Shown here piece after piece: positions 16,427 through 25,455 of a stretch of DNA of 64,000 nt. The notes under the pieces were generated by a model. It saw nothing but the letters and a program-made list of their open reading frames with translations. It was not told where the DNA came from and ran no database searches. How positions within the stretch are numbered: position 1 is the stretch's first letter; each line of letters opens with the position of its first letter. The position numbers and the translations under genes are program-made. Source of the DNA: Acidobacteriaceae bacterium dw_441 (GTDB lineage Bacteria > Acidobacteriota > Terriglobia > Terriglobales > Acidobacteriaceae); assembly GCA_018449715.1 (NCBI GenBank), contig JAAVVA010000004.1, forward strand, positions 372,001 through 436,000, read 5' to 3'.

Positions 16427-17089
16427 GTGAAGATCTCTCCCGCCTCACTTCTGCATAAATGGAACGCCGCCCTGCTGGTGGCAATGGCCCCGTTCGGCTT
16501 CTGGGGCCTTGGTGCCCTGGCCATTATCGATTCGGCCGCAATCTTTCTTCCCATCGATGCCCTTGTCATCGAGTATTCGGTGCAGAACCATGCGCGCTTC
16601 CTGCTTTATTGCTTCACCGCCGCGGTAGGGGCGGCCATCGGAAGCCTGCTGCCGTTCTATCTTGGACGCGCAGGCGGCGAGCTGTTTCTGATGAAGCGCA
16701 TCAACCGGCAACGGTACGAGCAGCTGCGTGACCGTTTCGAGCGGCAGGAGTTTCTCGCCATCATGATTCCGGCGATGATGCCTCCGCCGATGCCGGTGAA
16801 GCTGTTCGAGATCGCCGCCGGTGTCTTCGAGATGCGGACCGCGTGGTTTTTCTGCGCAATTCTGCTGGGCAAGTTCATCCGCTTCACCGTGATTGCGACG
16901 ATTGCGGTGCTGTATGGACCAGCGCTCATCAGCACCTTCAATTCCGCTCTCAAGGAGCACCAGGGAACTATCCTGGCTGTCGCCTCTGTGCTGATCCTGC
17001 TGCTGGTCTTCTGGGTGACACGGAAGATCTTCGACCGGCGCAAGGGGGAGAAGCTTCCGGTGGAAGATACGAACGGGCCGGCGAAGTAG
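16427..17089 (+). CDS. VTT/DedA-like membrane protein
   Basis: A 220-residue integral membrane protein of the VTT (SNARE-associated, DedA-like) group. Hydrophobic segments lie near residues 12-40, 60-80, 110-135, 140-165 and 180-200. The re-entrant part has 'AVGAAIGSLLPFYLGRAGGELFL', and 'FLAIMIPAMMPPPMPVKLFEIAAGVFEM' carries the Pro-rich turn of the family. DedA-type proteins act in lipid carrier recycling (undecaprenyl phosphate flipping) or membrane homeostasis; this subgroup has no assigned role. Starts with GTG 16427 after a GAAGAGACC site, probably in an operon with the MogA-like gene. Confidence 0.85.
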   Translation: MKISPASLLHKWNAALLVAMAPFGFWGLGALAIIDSAAIFLPIDALVIEYSVQNHARFLLYCFTAAVGAAIGSLLPFYLGRAGGELFLMKRINRQRYEQLRDRFERQEFLAIMIPAMMPPPMPVKLFEIAAGVFEMRTAWFFCAILLGKFIRFTVIATIAVLYGPALISTFNSALKEHQGTILAVASVLILLLVFWVTRKIFDRRKGEKLPVEDTNGPAK

Positions 17090-17216
17090 CGCCCGCGCCG
17101 CTCTTTTCCCTGCTTTAGCTACATCATTCCACGCGTCGTCATGAATGGTGGAGCGTGGAGAGGTTGTTCCTCGTGGGATGTTTCCAGCGGGTCGAATAGA
17201 AGATCAAATGCAAAGA

Positions 17217-17249
17217 AGAAGGGCCGCGACGATCGTCGCGGCCCTTTCT
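17217..17249. terminator. Bidirectional rho-independent terminator
   Basis: A perfect palindrome, GGGCCGCGAC-GATC-GTCGCGGCCC, preceded by AAGAA and followed by TTTCT. It stands between the plus-strand VTT gene and the convergent DUF6580 gene and can serve both. Confidence 0.9.
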
Positions 17250-17267
17250 GTATTGCGATGAAAAGAC

Positions 17268-17819
17268 TTACGCTGGGCGCTGGCTGTGTGCTCCCTCGCG
17301 GAGGGTGGCGGCGATGTTGCGGGCCAGGGCCGGAAGGCCGAAGAACGCGCCCGCCGTGACCGCGGTCGACATCAGGTCGTTCGCGTAGAAGGGAATCGCC
17401 GCAACGTAGCAGGCCACGAGACCCTGTGCGGTGTGGGGATACATCGTGCTTCCCGCCCATACGACGAGGTTGCTGAGGACGAAGAATGAGGTCGAGGTGG
17501 CCAATACCGCCGCTGCGACGCGCAGTGCCGACGACTTCTGAGCCAGCACGCCATGCCCGAGCAGGCAGACCGCCGCGTACCACAGCCAGGTGACGATGTA
17601 CGCGCTCACGTGGAAGGGGTAGTTGTAGACGAAGGTGGTGAGGTAGTAGTCCGTCGCCATCATCAGCAGCACGGCGGGAACCGTCTGCCAGCGTCCACGG
17701 CGTGCTCCAAAGTAGAGCAGGCCACCGCCGACGGCGGTGAATCCGACGCTGGTCGTCTGGAAGGCGTGCGGCAGGATGCGGCTCAGAAGCGCAACGAACA
17801 GTGCAAAATAGGCGGCCAT
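17268..17819 (-). CDS. DUF6580 family putative membrane protein
   Basis: A 183-residue integral membrane protein. The N-terminus 'AAYFALFVALLSRILPHAFQTTSVGFTAVGG', then 'GGLLYFGARRGRW', matches DUF6580 (ECF-transporter S component-like). About five helices follow with 'AVLLMMATDYYLTTFVYNYP' and 'LMSTAVTAGAFFGLPAL' at the end. ECF S-components bind vitamins or metals, but no cognate ATPase is near, so a substrate cannot be assigned. ATG at 17819 follows CGAGGTATTT; the frame runs 16 codons further upstream without a good site. Confidence 0.75.
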   Translation of the reverse strand: MAAYFALFVALLSRILPHAFQTTSVGFTAVGGGLLYFGARRGRWQTVPAVLLMMATDYYLTTFVYNYPFHVSAYIVTWLWYAAVCLLGHGVLAQKSSALRVAAAVLATSTSFFVLSNLVVWAGSTMYPHTAQGLVACYVAAIPFYANDLMSTAVTAGAFFGLPALARNIAATLREGAHSQRPA

Positions 17820-17884
17820 AAATACCTCGAAGCTTAATTTTAGCCGAATAACGGTCGGTTCATCCACAAAACCTCACGCGGGAC

Positions 17885-18943
17885 CTAATGTTGGTCGCGG
17901 CCATCCATCTCCATCCGGACCACTTTGCGGTCGTCGTTGATCACCGCGGTTGCCGAAAGAGGGAAGCGATCACGCCCGAAGACTCCGAAGATCGGCGTGC
18001 CGTAGACGAAGCGGAGGTCGCGAAAAGTCACCGTCGTCAGCCCATCGGGAGTTGTTCCCATGTCGTTGACGAGGGGGTACTGCGACCAGTCGAGATAGAC
18101 GCGGCCCAGCGAGCTGCGCTTGGCGGCAAGCGTCGAGAGCGTGGTCGGGGGCTTGTGAAAGACGTCGGCCTGTGGGCTGGAGATGACCTCTCCGGTAACA
18201 AGGTTGACGGTCGAGACGCGGTAGACGAGCGGTGTTTCGACCAGCGTCTGCCAGCGGAAGGGGTTTACCGGGTAGGGGTTGGCGGTGATCCGCACGATTG
18301 GCTCGTTGGTGGCCTCGCGAGTCAGCTCGATGGCCTGTTCGCGCTCGATGGAGCGCCAGCCCCAGAAGGCGACGATGCCCAGCAGGGCAGCGATGGCCCA
18401 TCCTCGTCCGCGATATGCGGGGCGGCGCTCGCCGATCTCGCCGCCGATCAGACCGAAGAGCCAGGGGGCCACCAGCGCGGACAGCAGAAAGAGCAGGATC
18501 ACGGGCTCGATGATGAAGACGATGGAGCCCGCGTACCACTTCGGGTTGAAGGGGAAGAAGGGGCGGACGCCGTAGTTGTTGGTCCAGTCGAGCAGGATGT
18601 GCGAGAGCAGCCCGATCAGCGAGAAGAGGTAGAGCCTTCCCCAGTGCACCGGGGCTGCTCCCGAGGGCCGTCGTCCCGGGCGCATGCTTCGCGACTCCCA
18701 CAGGCGATGCCCCAGCCAGATGACCGCAGTGATGACGGCGGCTTCGAGGGGAAGTCCGAGAAGGGTGTGGGTCCATCCGCGATGGTGCTCGAAGCTGGCG
18801 ACCGGCCCGCGAATCGACCACAGCACGTCGAGGTCGGGGGCTTCGGCGGCGAGCGTCATCGCCAGCGTGGAGTAAGCGGCCTTGCGGTTGAAGCCGGAGC
18901 GCGAAAGAACCGCCCCGGTCATGAAGTGCGTTACTGGATCCAT
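17885..18943 (-). CDS. YdjM-like (DUF457) membrane-bound metal-dependent hydrolase
   Basis: A 352-residue protein of the YdjM/DUF457 family. His/Asp motifs on the first helices: 'MDPVTHFMTGAVLSRSGF', 'AAEAPDLDVLW' and 'FEHHRGWTHTLLGLPLEA'; then 'GLLSHILLDWTNNYGVRPFFPF'. These put HxxxG, PDxD, HRGxTH and HxxxD on the membrane, the metal site pattern. Four or five helices precede a roughly 150-residue soluble C-terminal part. No substrate is known; in E. coli YdjM is LexA-regulated. It follows the frameshifted DUF1772 gene by 42 bases. Confidence 0.85.
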   Translation of the reverse strand: MDPVTHFMTGAVLSRSGFNRKAAYSTLAMTLAAEAPDLDVLWSIRGPVASFEHHRGWTHTLLGLPLEAAVITAVIWLGHRLWESRSMRPGRRPSGAAPVHWGRLYLFSLIGLLSHILLDWTNNYGVRPFFPFNPKWYAGSIVFIIEPVILLFLLSALVAPWLFGLIGGEIGERRPAYRGRGWAIAALLGIVAFWGWRSIEREQAIELTREATNEPIVRITANPYPVNPFRWQTLVETPLVYRVSTVNLVTGEVISSPQADVFHKPPTTLSTLAAKRSSLGRVYLDWSQYPLVNDMGTTPDGLTTVTFRDLRFVYGTPIFGVFGRDRFPLSATAVINDDRKVVRMEMDGRDQH

Positions 18944-18985
18944 GTGGAGTCAAGCATATCGTGCCTGCCTGCCTTCCCCTCCGGC

Positions 18986-19434
18986 TCACCGTGGAAGAAG
19001 CGAGTGAACGACCAGCACCAGCGCGACCAGAAGCAGAAAGGTGCGCAGGCGATGGAGGCCTCCCATCGCTGATGTGCAGGGAACCATTGCTCCAGTGGGG
19101 CGTCGGCGGAAAGAGCGGCGATGCGCTTGTTGATGGGGACAAGGAAGAGGATCGTGAAGACGATGACCGCGGCCCAGAGAAGCGAGGCCGTCAGAAGAAA
19201 AGGGAACGCGGCGTCTGCGCGATGCACGTAAGTTTCGGCAAGAAAGAGCAGGAGGCAAAGCGCATACCAGAACGGCATCGCGCGGCCAAGAACCGCTGCA
19301 AAGAGGCTCAGGCCGCGTGTTTGCGCGGGCGTGTCCAACTGGTGCATCACGGGATGGATGAAGAGCGAGACAGTAAGCTCGGTGCCGATCATCAGTCCGG
19401 CGACAAGGATGCTGAAAAGGTCAAGAAGGTGCAT
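18986..19434 (-). pseudogene. DUF1772 (anthrone oxygenase-like) membrane protein, frameshifted
   Basis: The first frame from ATG 19434 gives 'LFSILVAGLMIGTELTVSLFIHPVM', 'AVLGRAMPFWYALCLLLFLAE', 'LFLVPINKRIAAL' and 'PLEQWFPAHQRW', typical DUF1772 features through helix 3. Past about base 19060 that frame degenerates, while the neighbouring frame gives 'GGLHRLRTFLLLVALVLVVHSLL', the normal last helix of this family (RWDxLHRxRT). One missing base near 19057-19064 restores a full-length roughly 150-residue protein ending at 18986. It may be a true decayed gene or a sequencing error. The unshifted frame would overlap the YdjM-like gene by 13 bases. Confidence 0.75.
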
Positions 19435-19572
19435 GGCTCAAGACTCCTGCGGTTCTCTTTTCGAATGTTCGCAATCAGCCTGAGTCCAAAAGCTAAACCG
19501 GCTCACCGCGTCTCTGTATTAGTACGAAAACGCGATGAACCGGTTCAAAAGAAGTGAAGGCTTTTTTGTCTG

Positions 19573-20817
19573 TTAAATCCACTCGATGCGGACGGCGCGC
19601 TTGCCGAGGCGAAGCACGGGGCTGTCGCCGATCTGCTCGAAGGAGACGGTGCGCTCGGAGAACTTCGCTCCATTCACGCTGACGGCGTTCTCGCTGAGCT
19701 TGCGGTTCGCCTCGCCTGCGGAGGCCGCGAGACCTGCAAGCTGCAACAGCTTGGGCAGGCGCAGGGCGTTGCCTTCGGCTACGAGGCCTTCGGAGTCGCG
19801 GGCAATCTTCACCACCGGAACATCCTCGCTGACCGCACGCTGCTGGAACTGCGTCGCCCAGTTTTCGGCGGCGGCATCGGCGGACTCCTGCGAGTGGAAG
19901 TCGCGCACGATGGCGTGGGCGAGGTTCTTCTTGGCCTGCATCGGGTGCAGGGTTCCGGCCGCGACCTCGGCCTTCATGGCCTCGATCTCCGAGCCGCGCA
20001 GGTCGGTCAGGAAGGTCCAGTACTTCCACATCAGATCGTCCGAGATCGACATGAGCTTGCCGTACATCTCGAACGGAACCTCGTGGATGCCGATGGCGTT
20101 GTTCAGCGACTTCGACATCTTCTGCACGCCGTCGAGGCCTTCGAGGATTGGCGTCATCAGGATGATCTGCTGCGGCTGGCCGAAGTGGCGCTGCAGGTCG
20201 CGTCCGCGCATCAGGTTGAACCGCTGGTCGGTGCCGCCCAGCTCCACGTCGCTCTGGAGTGCGACGGAGTCATAGCCCTGCGCGATGGGGTAGATCAGCT
20301 CGTGCAGCGCGATGGGCTGCTCGGCGTCGAAGCGTTTGTGGAAGTCCTCGCGCTCGAGCATCTGCGAGACGGTGAACTGCGCCAGCAGGCGGACGAGGTC
20401 GTAGTAGCTCAGCTTATCGAGCCACTCGGAGTTGTAGCGGACCTCGGTCTTCTCGGGGTCGAGAATCTTGAAGACCTGTTCTTTGTACGTCTCTGCGTTG
20501 GCGGCGATCTGCTCGGGCGTCAGCGGCTTGCGCGTGACGTTGCGGCCGGTGGGGTCGCCGATGAGAGCGGTCGAATCGCCGATGAGGAAGATGACCGTGT
20601 GGCCGAGCTGCTGGAAGTGGCGCAGCTTGCGGATGAGTACCGTGTGGCCGAGGTGGAGATCGGGGGCCGTCGGGTCGAAGCCCGCCTTGATGCGTAGCGG
20701 CTTGCCGGTGGCGATGGACTGCTGGAGGCGCTCCTTGAGAGCGTCGAGGGGGATGATCTCGGCTGCGCCCTTGGTGATGAGGTCGAGCTGGTCTTCAACG
20801 GATGGAAAAGTCGGCAT
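19573..20817 (-). CDS. tyrS: Tyrosyl-tRNA synthetase
   Basis: A 414-residue class Ib synthetase. The HIGH motif is '[14 protein letters not shown]', and the KMSKS is '[14 protein letters not shown]'. '[20 protein letters not shown]' lines the ATP site. The last 60 residues ('[21 protein letters not shown]', '[11 protein letters not shown]') are an S4 RNA-binding domain. The start ATG 20817 is chosen over an open extension to 20913 because it begins at the usual N-terminus. It is divergent from the DUF2256-DUF3253 gene, 54 bases away. Confidence 0.96.
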   Translation of the reverse strand: MPTFPSVEDQLDLITKGAAEIIPLDALKERLQQSIATGKPLRIKAGFDPTAPDLHLGHTVLIRKLRHFQQLGHTVIFLIGDSTALIGDPTGRNVTRKPLTPEQIAANAETYKEQVFKILDPEKTEVRYNSEWLDKLSYYDLVRLLAQFTVSQMLEREDFHKRFDAEQPIALHELIYPIAQGYDSVALQSDVELGGTDQRFNLMRGRDLQRHFGQPQQIILMTPILEGLDGVQKMSKSLNNAIGIHEVPFEMYGKLMSISDDLMWKYWTFLTDLRGSEIEAMKAEVAAGTLHPMQAKKNLAHAIVRDFHSQESADAAAENWATQFQQRAVSEDVPVVKIARDSEGLVAEGNALRLPKLLQLAGLAASAGEANRKLSENAVSVNGAKFSERTVSFEQIGDSPVLRLGKRAVRIEWI

Positions 20818-20871
20818 GGTCGTGTTTAAGTATAAAGATGCGGGGCCGCAAAGACGCCCACGCCGCACGAA

Positions 20872-21282
20872 ATGCCCGATCCGAAACGCAAACCCGAAAG
20901 GACGACTCCGCACAAGGAGAAGCTGTGCAAGGCCTGCCGCAAGCCCTTTGTCTGGACGGAAAAGCGCGCCCTTGACTGGGATGTGGCGAAGTTTTGCAGC
21001 TTTGCTTGCGGAGGCTACGAGCCGGGTGAAAAAGCAGGCGAGCTGGAGGCGGCGATTCTTGAGCTTCTGCGCGAGCGCGGACGAAGCCGGGAGATCGATC
21101 CGACAGCCGTAGCGAAGATGGTGGGCGGCACGGAGGCCCGACGCGACTGGGAGGCACTCCTCGAACCCTCACGCGAGGCGGCTCGCAGGCTGGTGAAGGC
21201 GCGGAAGGCGGTTGTGATTCAGAAGGACAAGGTGATCGAGGTATCTGCGCTGAAGGGGCCGTTTCTTCTGCGGCTGCCCTGA
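20872..21282 (+). CDS. DUF2256-DUF3253 fusion protein
   Basis: This 136-residue protein joins two small families. The N-terminal half is DUF2256: a zinc-ribbon-like '[32 protein letters not shown]', with Cys at CxxC and C-x3-C. The C-terminal half is DUF3253, a winged-helix-like part: '[13 protein letters not shown]', '[12 protein letters not shown]', '[18 protein letters not shown]' and 'GPFLLRL'. Both are linked in other genomes to photolyase or cryptochrome-like regions and to nucleic acid handling, but neither has a proven role. It is followed after 25 bases by a YjbR gene. Confidence 0.8.
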   Translation: MPDPKRKPERTTPHKEKLCKACRKPFVWTEKRALDWDVAKFCSFACGGYEPGEKAGELEAAILELLRERGRSREIDPTAVAKMVGGTEARRDWEALLEPSREAARRLVKARKAVVIQKDKVIEVSALKGPFLLRLP

Positions 21283-21307
21283 GCGGAAACGACCTATACT
21301 TCGGCCT

Positions 21308-21730
21308 ATGGACATCGAGGAACTTCGCAAGGCCCTGCTCCGAATGCCGCATGTGGCCGAGACGATGCAGTGGGGAGCCAACCTTGTCTTCTGGGTGGGC
21401 GACAAGGCCATTGGAGGAAAGATGTTCGCCCTGGCCAACCTCGAGGGCGATGGCCGGGCTGTTCTCGCGTACTGCGCCGGGCCGGAGCGCTACGCCGAGC
21501 TGCTGGAACTGGAAGGCATCTTCCCCGCGCCCTACCTCGCGCGGGCGCACTGGGTCGCGGTGGAGCGATGGAGCGTCTTTCGTCGCGACGAGTGGCTGAG
21601 CGAGCTGGCAGCCGCGCACGCTATCGTGCACGCGAAGCTGCCGAAGAAGGTGCGGGGCATTCTCGAGCTTCCAGCGAGCGAGAGAAAACGGCTGATTGTG
21701 GAGAACAGGGCGCGATTGGCATCGCGATAG
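21308..21730 (+). CDS. MmcQ/YjbR family DNA-binding-like protein
   Basis: A 140-residue MmcQ/YjbR (CyaY-like fold) protein: 'MDIEELRKALLRMPHVAETMQWGANLVFWVGDKAIGGKMF', with the conserved E.W.....F.V..K....  pattern, then 'LAYCAGPERYAEL' and 'APYLARAHWVAVER'. 'LSELAAAHAIVHAKLPKK' is the usual last helix, here followed by a basic tail. E. coli YjbR binds DNA weakly; the role is unclear. It is probably co-transcribed with the DUF2256-DUF3253 gene. Confidence 0.85.
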   Translation: MDIEELRKALLRMPHVAETMQWGANLVFWVGDKAIGGKMFALANLEGDGRAVLAYCAGPERYAELLELEGIFPAPYLARAHWVAVERWSVFRRDEWLSELAAAHAIVHAKLPKKVRGILELPASERKRLIVENRARLASR

Positions 21731-21735
21731 GGTCG

Positions 21736-22137
21736 TCAGTGATGCGTCGTGTATTCGTGGCGTCCGTAGTAGACCCCGCGGAAGTGTCCCCAGTAGGCGT
21801 AGATCAGGAAGATTTCGAGCAGGGCGACGAGCACGGCGATCCCAAGGCCTTCAGGGAGCATCGTGATGTGAAACATCAGGATGACGACGATGATCGGCCC
21901 GAGGATCGTGAGCGCGATGCCGACATAGCGGCCAATCAGCAGAAGCACTCCGGCGATGATGTAGAGCGCGCCAATGAAGTTGAACCAGCCGTATTTGAAG
22001 AGCAGACCGGCGAAGACACCGGCATCGCCCGAGGGCGGCGGCGCGGGAATGAAGTGGAGGAAGACGTTCAGGCCGAAGACGGTAAACATCAGTCCGAGCA
22101 GGATGCGAGCGATAAGAACGGCGATCTTCACGAGCAA
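21736..22137 (-). CDS. DoxX-like membrane protein (paralogue A)
   Basis: A 133-residue four-helix membrane protein of the DoxX/DoxD-like group: 'IARILLGLMFTVFGLNVFLHFIPAPPP' opens it, with 'GALYIIAGVLLLIGRYVGIALTILGPIIVVILMFHI' after. The C-terminus is soluble and His/Tyr-rich ('YYGRHEYTTHH'). DoxX-like proteins act in quinone or thiosulfate-linked redox and in metal or oxidative stress systems. A closely related paralogue is at 33937. The end lies 5 bases from the convergent YjbR gene. Confidence 0.85.
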   Translation of the reverse strand: MLVKIAVLIARILLGLMFTVFGLNVFLHFIPAPPPSGDAGVFAGLLFKYGWFNFIGALYIIAGVLLLIGRYVGIALTILGPIIVVILMFHITMLPEGLGIAVLVALLEIFLIYAYWGHFRGVYYGRHEYTTHH

Positions 22138-22219
22138 TTCTCCTTGGGGATGAACTGTGCTGCGTGCGAGGGGTCCGTTACGAGTTGCACCATCATAGTG
22201 GATTCGGTAGCGTCAGCGT

Positions 22220-23023
22220 ATGGAATTTGTGACGAACTTCGGGGTGGGCCTCTCACTTGCAGGCAGGACCGCCCTGATCACCGGCGGGTCGCGCGGCATC
22301 GGGGCCGCGACCGTGCGGCTGTTTCGTCGGGCGGGAGCACAGGTCTTCTTCAACTACCGCGCCGCCGCCGAGCAGGCCGCGCTGCTGGCCCGTGAGTGCG
22401 GGGGCGAGCAACACTGCTGCGCCGTGCAGCAGGAACTTTCCACTCCCGCCGATGGGGAGTCTCTGGTGCGCTCGGCGGTCGATGCCTTCGGGCGGCTCGA
22501 CTGTCTCGTCGTCAACCACGGAGTGTGGCCCCCGCATGACGCGCCCATTGGCTCCATGAGCACCGCGCAGTGGCGCTCGACGCTTGCGATCAATCTCGAC
22601 AGCACCTTCGGGCTGGTTCGCGCTGCTGTCGTACAGATGCAGCGCCAGACGCCGCTGGAGGGCGCTCGCGGGCACATCGTGCTGGTCGCCTCCACCGCAG
22701 CGCAGCGCGGCGAGGCCTTCCATGCCGACTACGCGGCCAGTAAGGGCGCGTTGCTCAGCCTGACCAAGAGCCTTTCGAGCGAGCTGGCCGGTGAGGGGAT
22801 CTACTGTAACTGCGTCGCGCCGGGCTGGGTCGCCACGGAGATGTCCGCCGCTGCCCTCACGCATCCGGAGACGTCCAAAAAAGTGCTCGCCACCATCCCG
22901 CTGGGTCGTGTCGCGAGCGCCGATGAGATTGCCGGGCCGATCCTTTTTCTCTGTACCCCGTGGGCAGGGTTCGTCTCGGGAGAGATCTTCAACGTGAACG
23001 GCGGAGCTGTTCTGGTCGGATAG
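22220..23023 (+). CDS. Short-chain dehydrogenase/reductase
   Basis: A 267-residue classical SDR. The NAD(P)-binding motif is 'ALITGGSRGIGAATVRLF' (T-G-x3-G-x-G, about residues 19-36), 'NHGVWPP' is the NNAG-like turn, catalytic Ser in 'VASTAAQRG', and Y171-x3-K175 in 'DYAASKGALL'. 'VAPGWVATEM' follows. It ends 'GEIFNVNGGAVLVG', the FabG-like close. Substrate unknown; a 3-oxoacyl or sugar alcohol substrate is possible. It is 20 bases before an exported LolA-like protein gene. Confidence 0.9.
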   Translation: MEFVTNFGVGLSLAGRTALITGGSRGIGAATVRLFRRAGAQVFFNYRAAAEQAALLARECGGEQHCCAVQQELSTPADGESLVRSAVDAFGRLDCLVVNHGVWPPHDAPIGSMSTAQWRSTLAINLDSTFGLVRAAVVQMQRQTPLEGARGHIVLVASTAAQRGEAFHADYAASKGALLSLTKSLSSELAGEGIYCNCVAPGWVATEMSAAALTHPETSKKVLATIPLGRVASADEIAGPILFLCTPWAGFVSGEIFNVNGGAVLVG

Positions 23024-23043
23024 TCGAATTGATGGAGTGATGA

Positions 23044-23856
23044 ATGAAGCGCTTGTTTGCCCTTGTGCTGGTTGCCGGACTAATTACGCCGACGCGTCTC
23101 TTTGCGCAGGCGAGTGCTATTCCCAGCGCGGCCCCGGTCGCTCCCGCAGGAATGTCGCCGGAGCAGCTGGGCAAGCGGCTGCTTGACCAGATGATCGAGG
23201 CGTTCGGGGGCGACGCGTGGCTCAACCGCAAGGACATGCAGGTGGAGGGGCGTAGCGCGGCCTTCTTTCAGGGCGCTCCCAACGGCATCGTCGTCGAGTA
23301 CACCGGCTGGCGGCGCTTTTCCGATGATGCAGAGCGGCTGGCCTACGGCAAGAAGCGCGACGTCGTGCAGGTGTGGGCCAACGGCAACGGCTACGAGGTG
23401 ACCTACAAGGGACGCACCGAGCTTCCGAAGGACCAGGTCGAGGAGTATTACCGCCGCCAGAGGCACTCCCTCGAAGCTGTGGTGCGCGACTGGGTCAAGG
23501 CCCCCGGCGTGATGATCGTCGCTGAAGGGCAATCGACCGTGGACCGCCACATCGCCGACAAATTCACCGTGCTCAGCGCCGACAACGACGCCGTGACGAT
23601 TGAGCTGGATGCCACCACGCATCTTCCGCTGCGGCGCACCTATCGCTGGCGCAACGAAACCTTCAAGGACTACGACGAAGAGGCCGAAATCTATGGCGAT
23701 TACCACAACGTGCAGGGCATCCCGACCCCCTACAACTCCACCCGCTACCGCAATGGCGAGATGGTGAGCCAGCGCTTTCTGACGAGCATTATTTACTCGC
23801 AGGGACTGTCGGGCGACCTGTTCAATCCCGACAATCTGCTGAAGAAGAAAAAGTAG
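23044..23856 (+). CDS. Exported protein resembling outer-membrane lipoprotein-sorting proteins
   Basis: A 270-residue protein with a Sec signal sequence ('LFALVLVAGLITPTRLFA'), then a domain with long strands typical of LolA/LolB-like half barrels: 'QMIEAFGGDAWLNRKDMQVEGRSAAFFQG', 'DVVQVWANGNGYEVTYKGR', 'LPLRRTYRWRNETFKDYDEEAEIYGDY'. The end is Lys-rich. Similar proteins are widespread in Acidobacteriota, often described as 'outer membrane lipoprotein-sorting protein'. The match is by shape rather than by strict motifs. Followed after 66 bases by fabZ. Confidence 0.7.
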   Translation: MKRLFALVLVAGLITPTRLFAQASAIPSAAPVAPAGMSPEQLGKRLLDQMIEAFGGDAWLNRKDMQVEGRSAAFFQGAPNGIVVEYTGWRRFSDDAERLAYGKKRDVVQVWANGNGYEVTYKGRTELPKDQVEEYYRRQRHSLEAVVRDWVKAPGVMIVAEGQSTVDRHIADKFTVLSADNDAVTIELDATTHLPLRRTYRWRNETFKDYDEEAEIYGDYHNVQGIPTPYNSTRYRNGEMVSQRFLTSIIYSQGLSGDLFNPDNLLKKKK

Positions 23857-23922
23857 TTACGACGCGCAAACCGCGGTTTGAAGGCGAGCCGCTGCGCTCC
23901 GGGATTTATACTCAGGTCTGTC

Positions 23923-24459
23923 ATGAGTGAATCCACTGAGAATTCTGCGGTTGCGGTGCAGCCCTCCGAGACGCCCGCCAGCCTGACGATGGACATCCAG
24001 AAGATCATGTCCATCCTGCCGCATCGCTATCCGTTTCTGCTGATCGACCGCGTGGTCGAGATCGAGCGCAAGAAGCGCATCGTCGCCATCAAGAACGTCT
24101 CGTTCAACGAGCCGCAGTTCCAGGGCCACTTCCCCGACTACCCGATCATGCCCGGCGTGCTGATGATCGAAGCCATCGCGCAGGCGGGCGGCGCGCTGCT
24201 GCTGACCGAGATTCCCGACCGCGAGAACAAGCTGATGGTCTTCACCGGCATCGATGGTGCGAAGTTCCGCCGCCCCGTGGTTCCGGGTGACCAGGTCCGC
24301 ATCGAGGTCAAAGTGCTGAACTGGCGCACCTCCGCGGTCAAGATGCTGGGTACGGCCACGGTGGACGGCAAGGTCGCCTGCGAGGCCACGGTGATGTGCG
24401 CTCTGGTTCCGCGTCCGGCGCAGACGGCTGAAGCGAAGAGCCCTGAGGCGAAGTCCTAA
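23923..24459 (+). CDS. fabZ: 3-hydroxyacyl-ACP dehydratase FabZ
   Basis: FabZ removes water from 3-hydroxyacyl-ACP in fatty acid synthesis and competes with lipid A synthesis for 3-hydroxymyristoyl-ACP. The hot-dog fold protein of 178 residues has the catalytic His69 in 'QFQGHFPDYPIMPGVLMIEA' and Glu83 in 'MIEAIAQAGG'. 'ILPHRYPFLLIDRVVEI' is the start motif. It has an extra Ser/Glu-rich N-terminal tail of about 25 residues and an Ala/Glu-rich tail. ATG 23923 is chosen on the natural Met start; the lpxA gene begins at the next base after its stop. Confidence 0.95.
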   Translation: MSESTENSAVAVQPSETPASLTMDIQKIMSILPHRYPFLLIDRVVEIERKKRIVAIKNVSFNEPQFQGHFPDYPIMPGVLMIEAIAQAGGALLLTEIPDRENKLMVFTGIDGAKFRRPVVPGDQVRIEVKVLNWRTSAVKMLGTATVDGKVACEATVMCALVPRPAQTAEAKSPEAKS

Positions 24460-25245
24460 GTGAGCATTCACCCCACAGCGATCGTCGCCGAGGGAGCCGT
24501 GATCCCCGAAAGCTGCACCGTCGGCCCCTACTGCACGATCGGTCCGAACGTCGTCCTGGGCGAGCGCTGCACGCTGGTTTCGCACGTCGTGCTCGACGGC
24601 TACCTGACGATGGGCGACGACAACCGCGTCTTCTCGTTCACCTGCCTCGGCATCGAGCCGCAGGACCTGAAGTACAAGGGCGAGCCGACGAAGCTGGTGA
24701 TCGGCGACAAGAACGACATCCGCGAGTACGTCACGATCTCGCGCGGCACGGTGGGCGGGGGCGGTATCACCCGCATCGGCGGCGGCAACCTCATCATGGC
24801 GTACACGCACATCGGTCACGACTCGGTGATCGGCGATGGCTGCATTCTCGCCAACGGGGCGACGCTCGCGGGCCACGTGACCGTGGAGGACTTCGCGACC
24901 GTGGGCGCGCTGAACCCGGTGCACCAGTTCTGCACGATTGGCAAGTACGCCTACATTGGCGGCGGCACCACGATCACGCAGGATGTTCTTCCGTACTCGC
25001 TGACGAGCATCGAGCGGAACAATCACGCTTACGGGATCAACAAGGTCGGGCTCGAGCGCAAGGGCTTCACCCCGGAGGAGATCAAGCAGCTCCGTGCGGC
25101 TTACAAGATGCTGCTGGCCTCGAAGCTCAACACCAGCGAGGCTCTCGCGGCCATCCGCGAAAAGATCGCCTCGGGCGAGTTCGGCGAGAGGGTCGCATAC
25201 CTCGCGGACTTCATCGCCAAGAGCGAGCGCGGCATCATCAAGTAG
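24460..25245 (+). CDS. lpxA: UDP-N-acetylglucosamine O-acyltransferase LpxA
   Basis: LpxA puts the first 3-hydroxyacyl chain on UDP-GlcNAc to start lipid A synthesis, so the organism has LPS. This 261-residue left-handed beta-helix protein shows many hexapeptide repeats ('AIVAEGAVIPESCTVGPYC', 'IGPNVVLGERCT'), the catalytic His in 'YTHIGHDSVIGDGCIL' and 'IGKYAYIGGGTTITQDVLPY'. The helical tail 'LRAAYKMLLASKLNTSEALAAIR' is typical. It starts at GTG 24460 directly after the fabZ stop, so the two are coupled. lpxB and lpxD are not here. Confidence 0.95.
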   Translation: MSIHPTAIVAEGAVIPESCTVGPYCTIGPNVVLGERCTLVSHVVLDGYLTMGDDNRVFSFTCLGIEPQDLKYKGEPTKLVIGDKNDIREYVTISRGTVGGGGITRIGGGNLIMAYTHIGHDSVIGDGCILANGATLAGHVTVEDFATVGALNPVHQFCTIGKYAYIGGGTTITQDVLPYSLTSIERNNHAYGINKVGLERKGFTPEEIKQLRAAYKMLLASKLNTSEALAAIREKIASGEFGERVAYLADFIAKSERGIIK

Positions 25246-25455
25246 CTTGCAGCTCCGATGAATGATTTTCTCTCCCGATAGCGACAAGCCGACTTTCCGG
25301 TACTCATCCGGTATCGTTGTGGTGCAGGCATGGACGCGGACGTTTTTATGTACTAAATTTTCCTTTCTTCGATAACATCACCTCTGTAATCCCAAATCAA
25401 CAACGTGCGTTGCCAGAGGCAGGGAGCGATCGCTTCTTTAAGAAAGGTGATTTTC

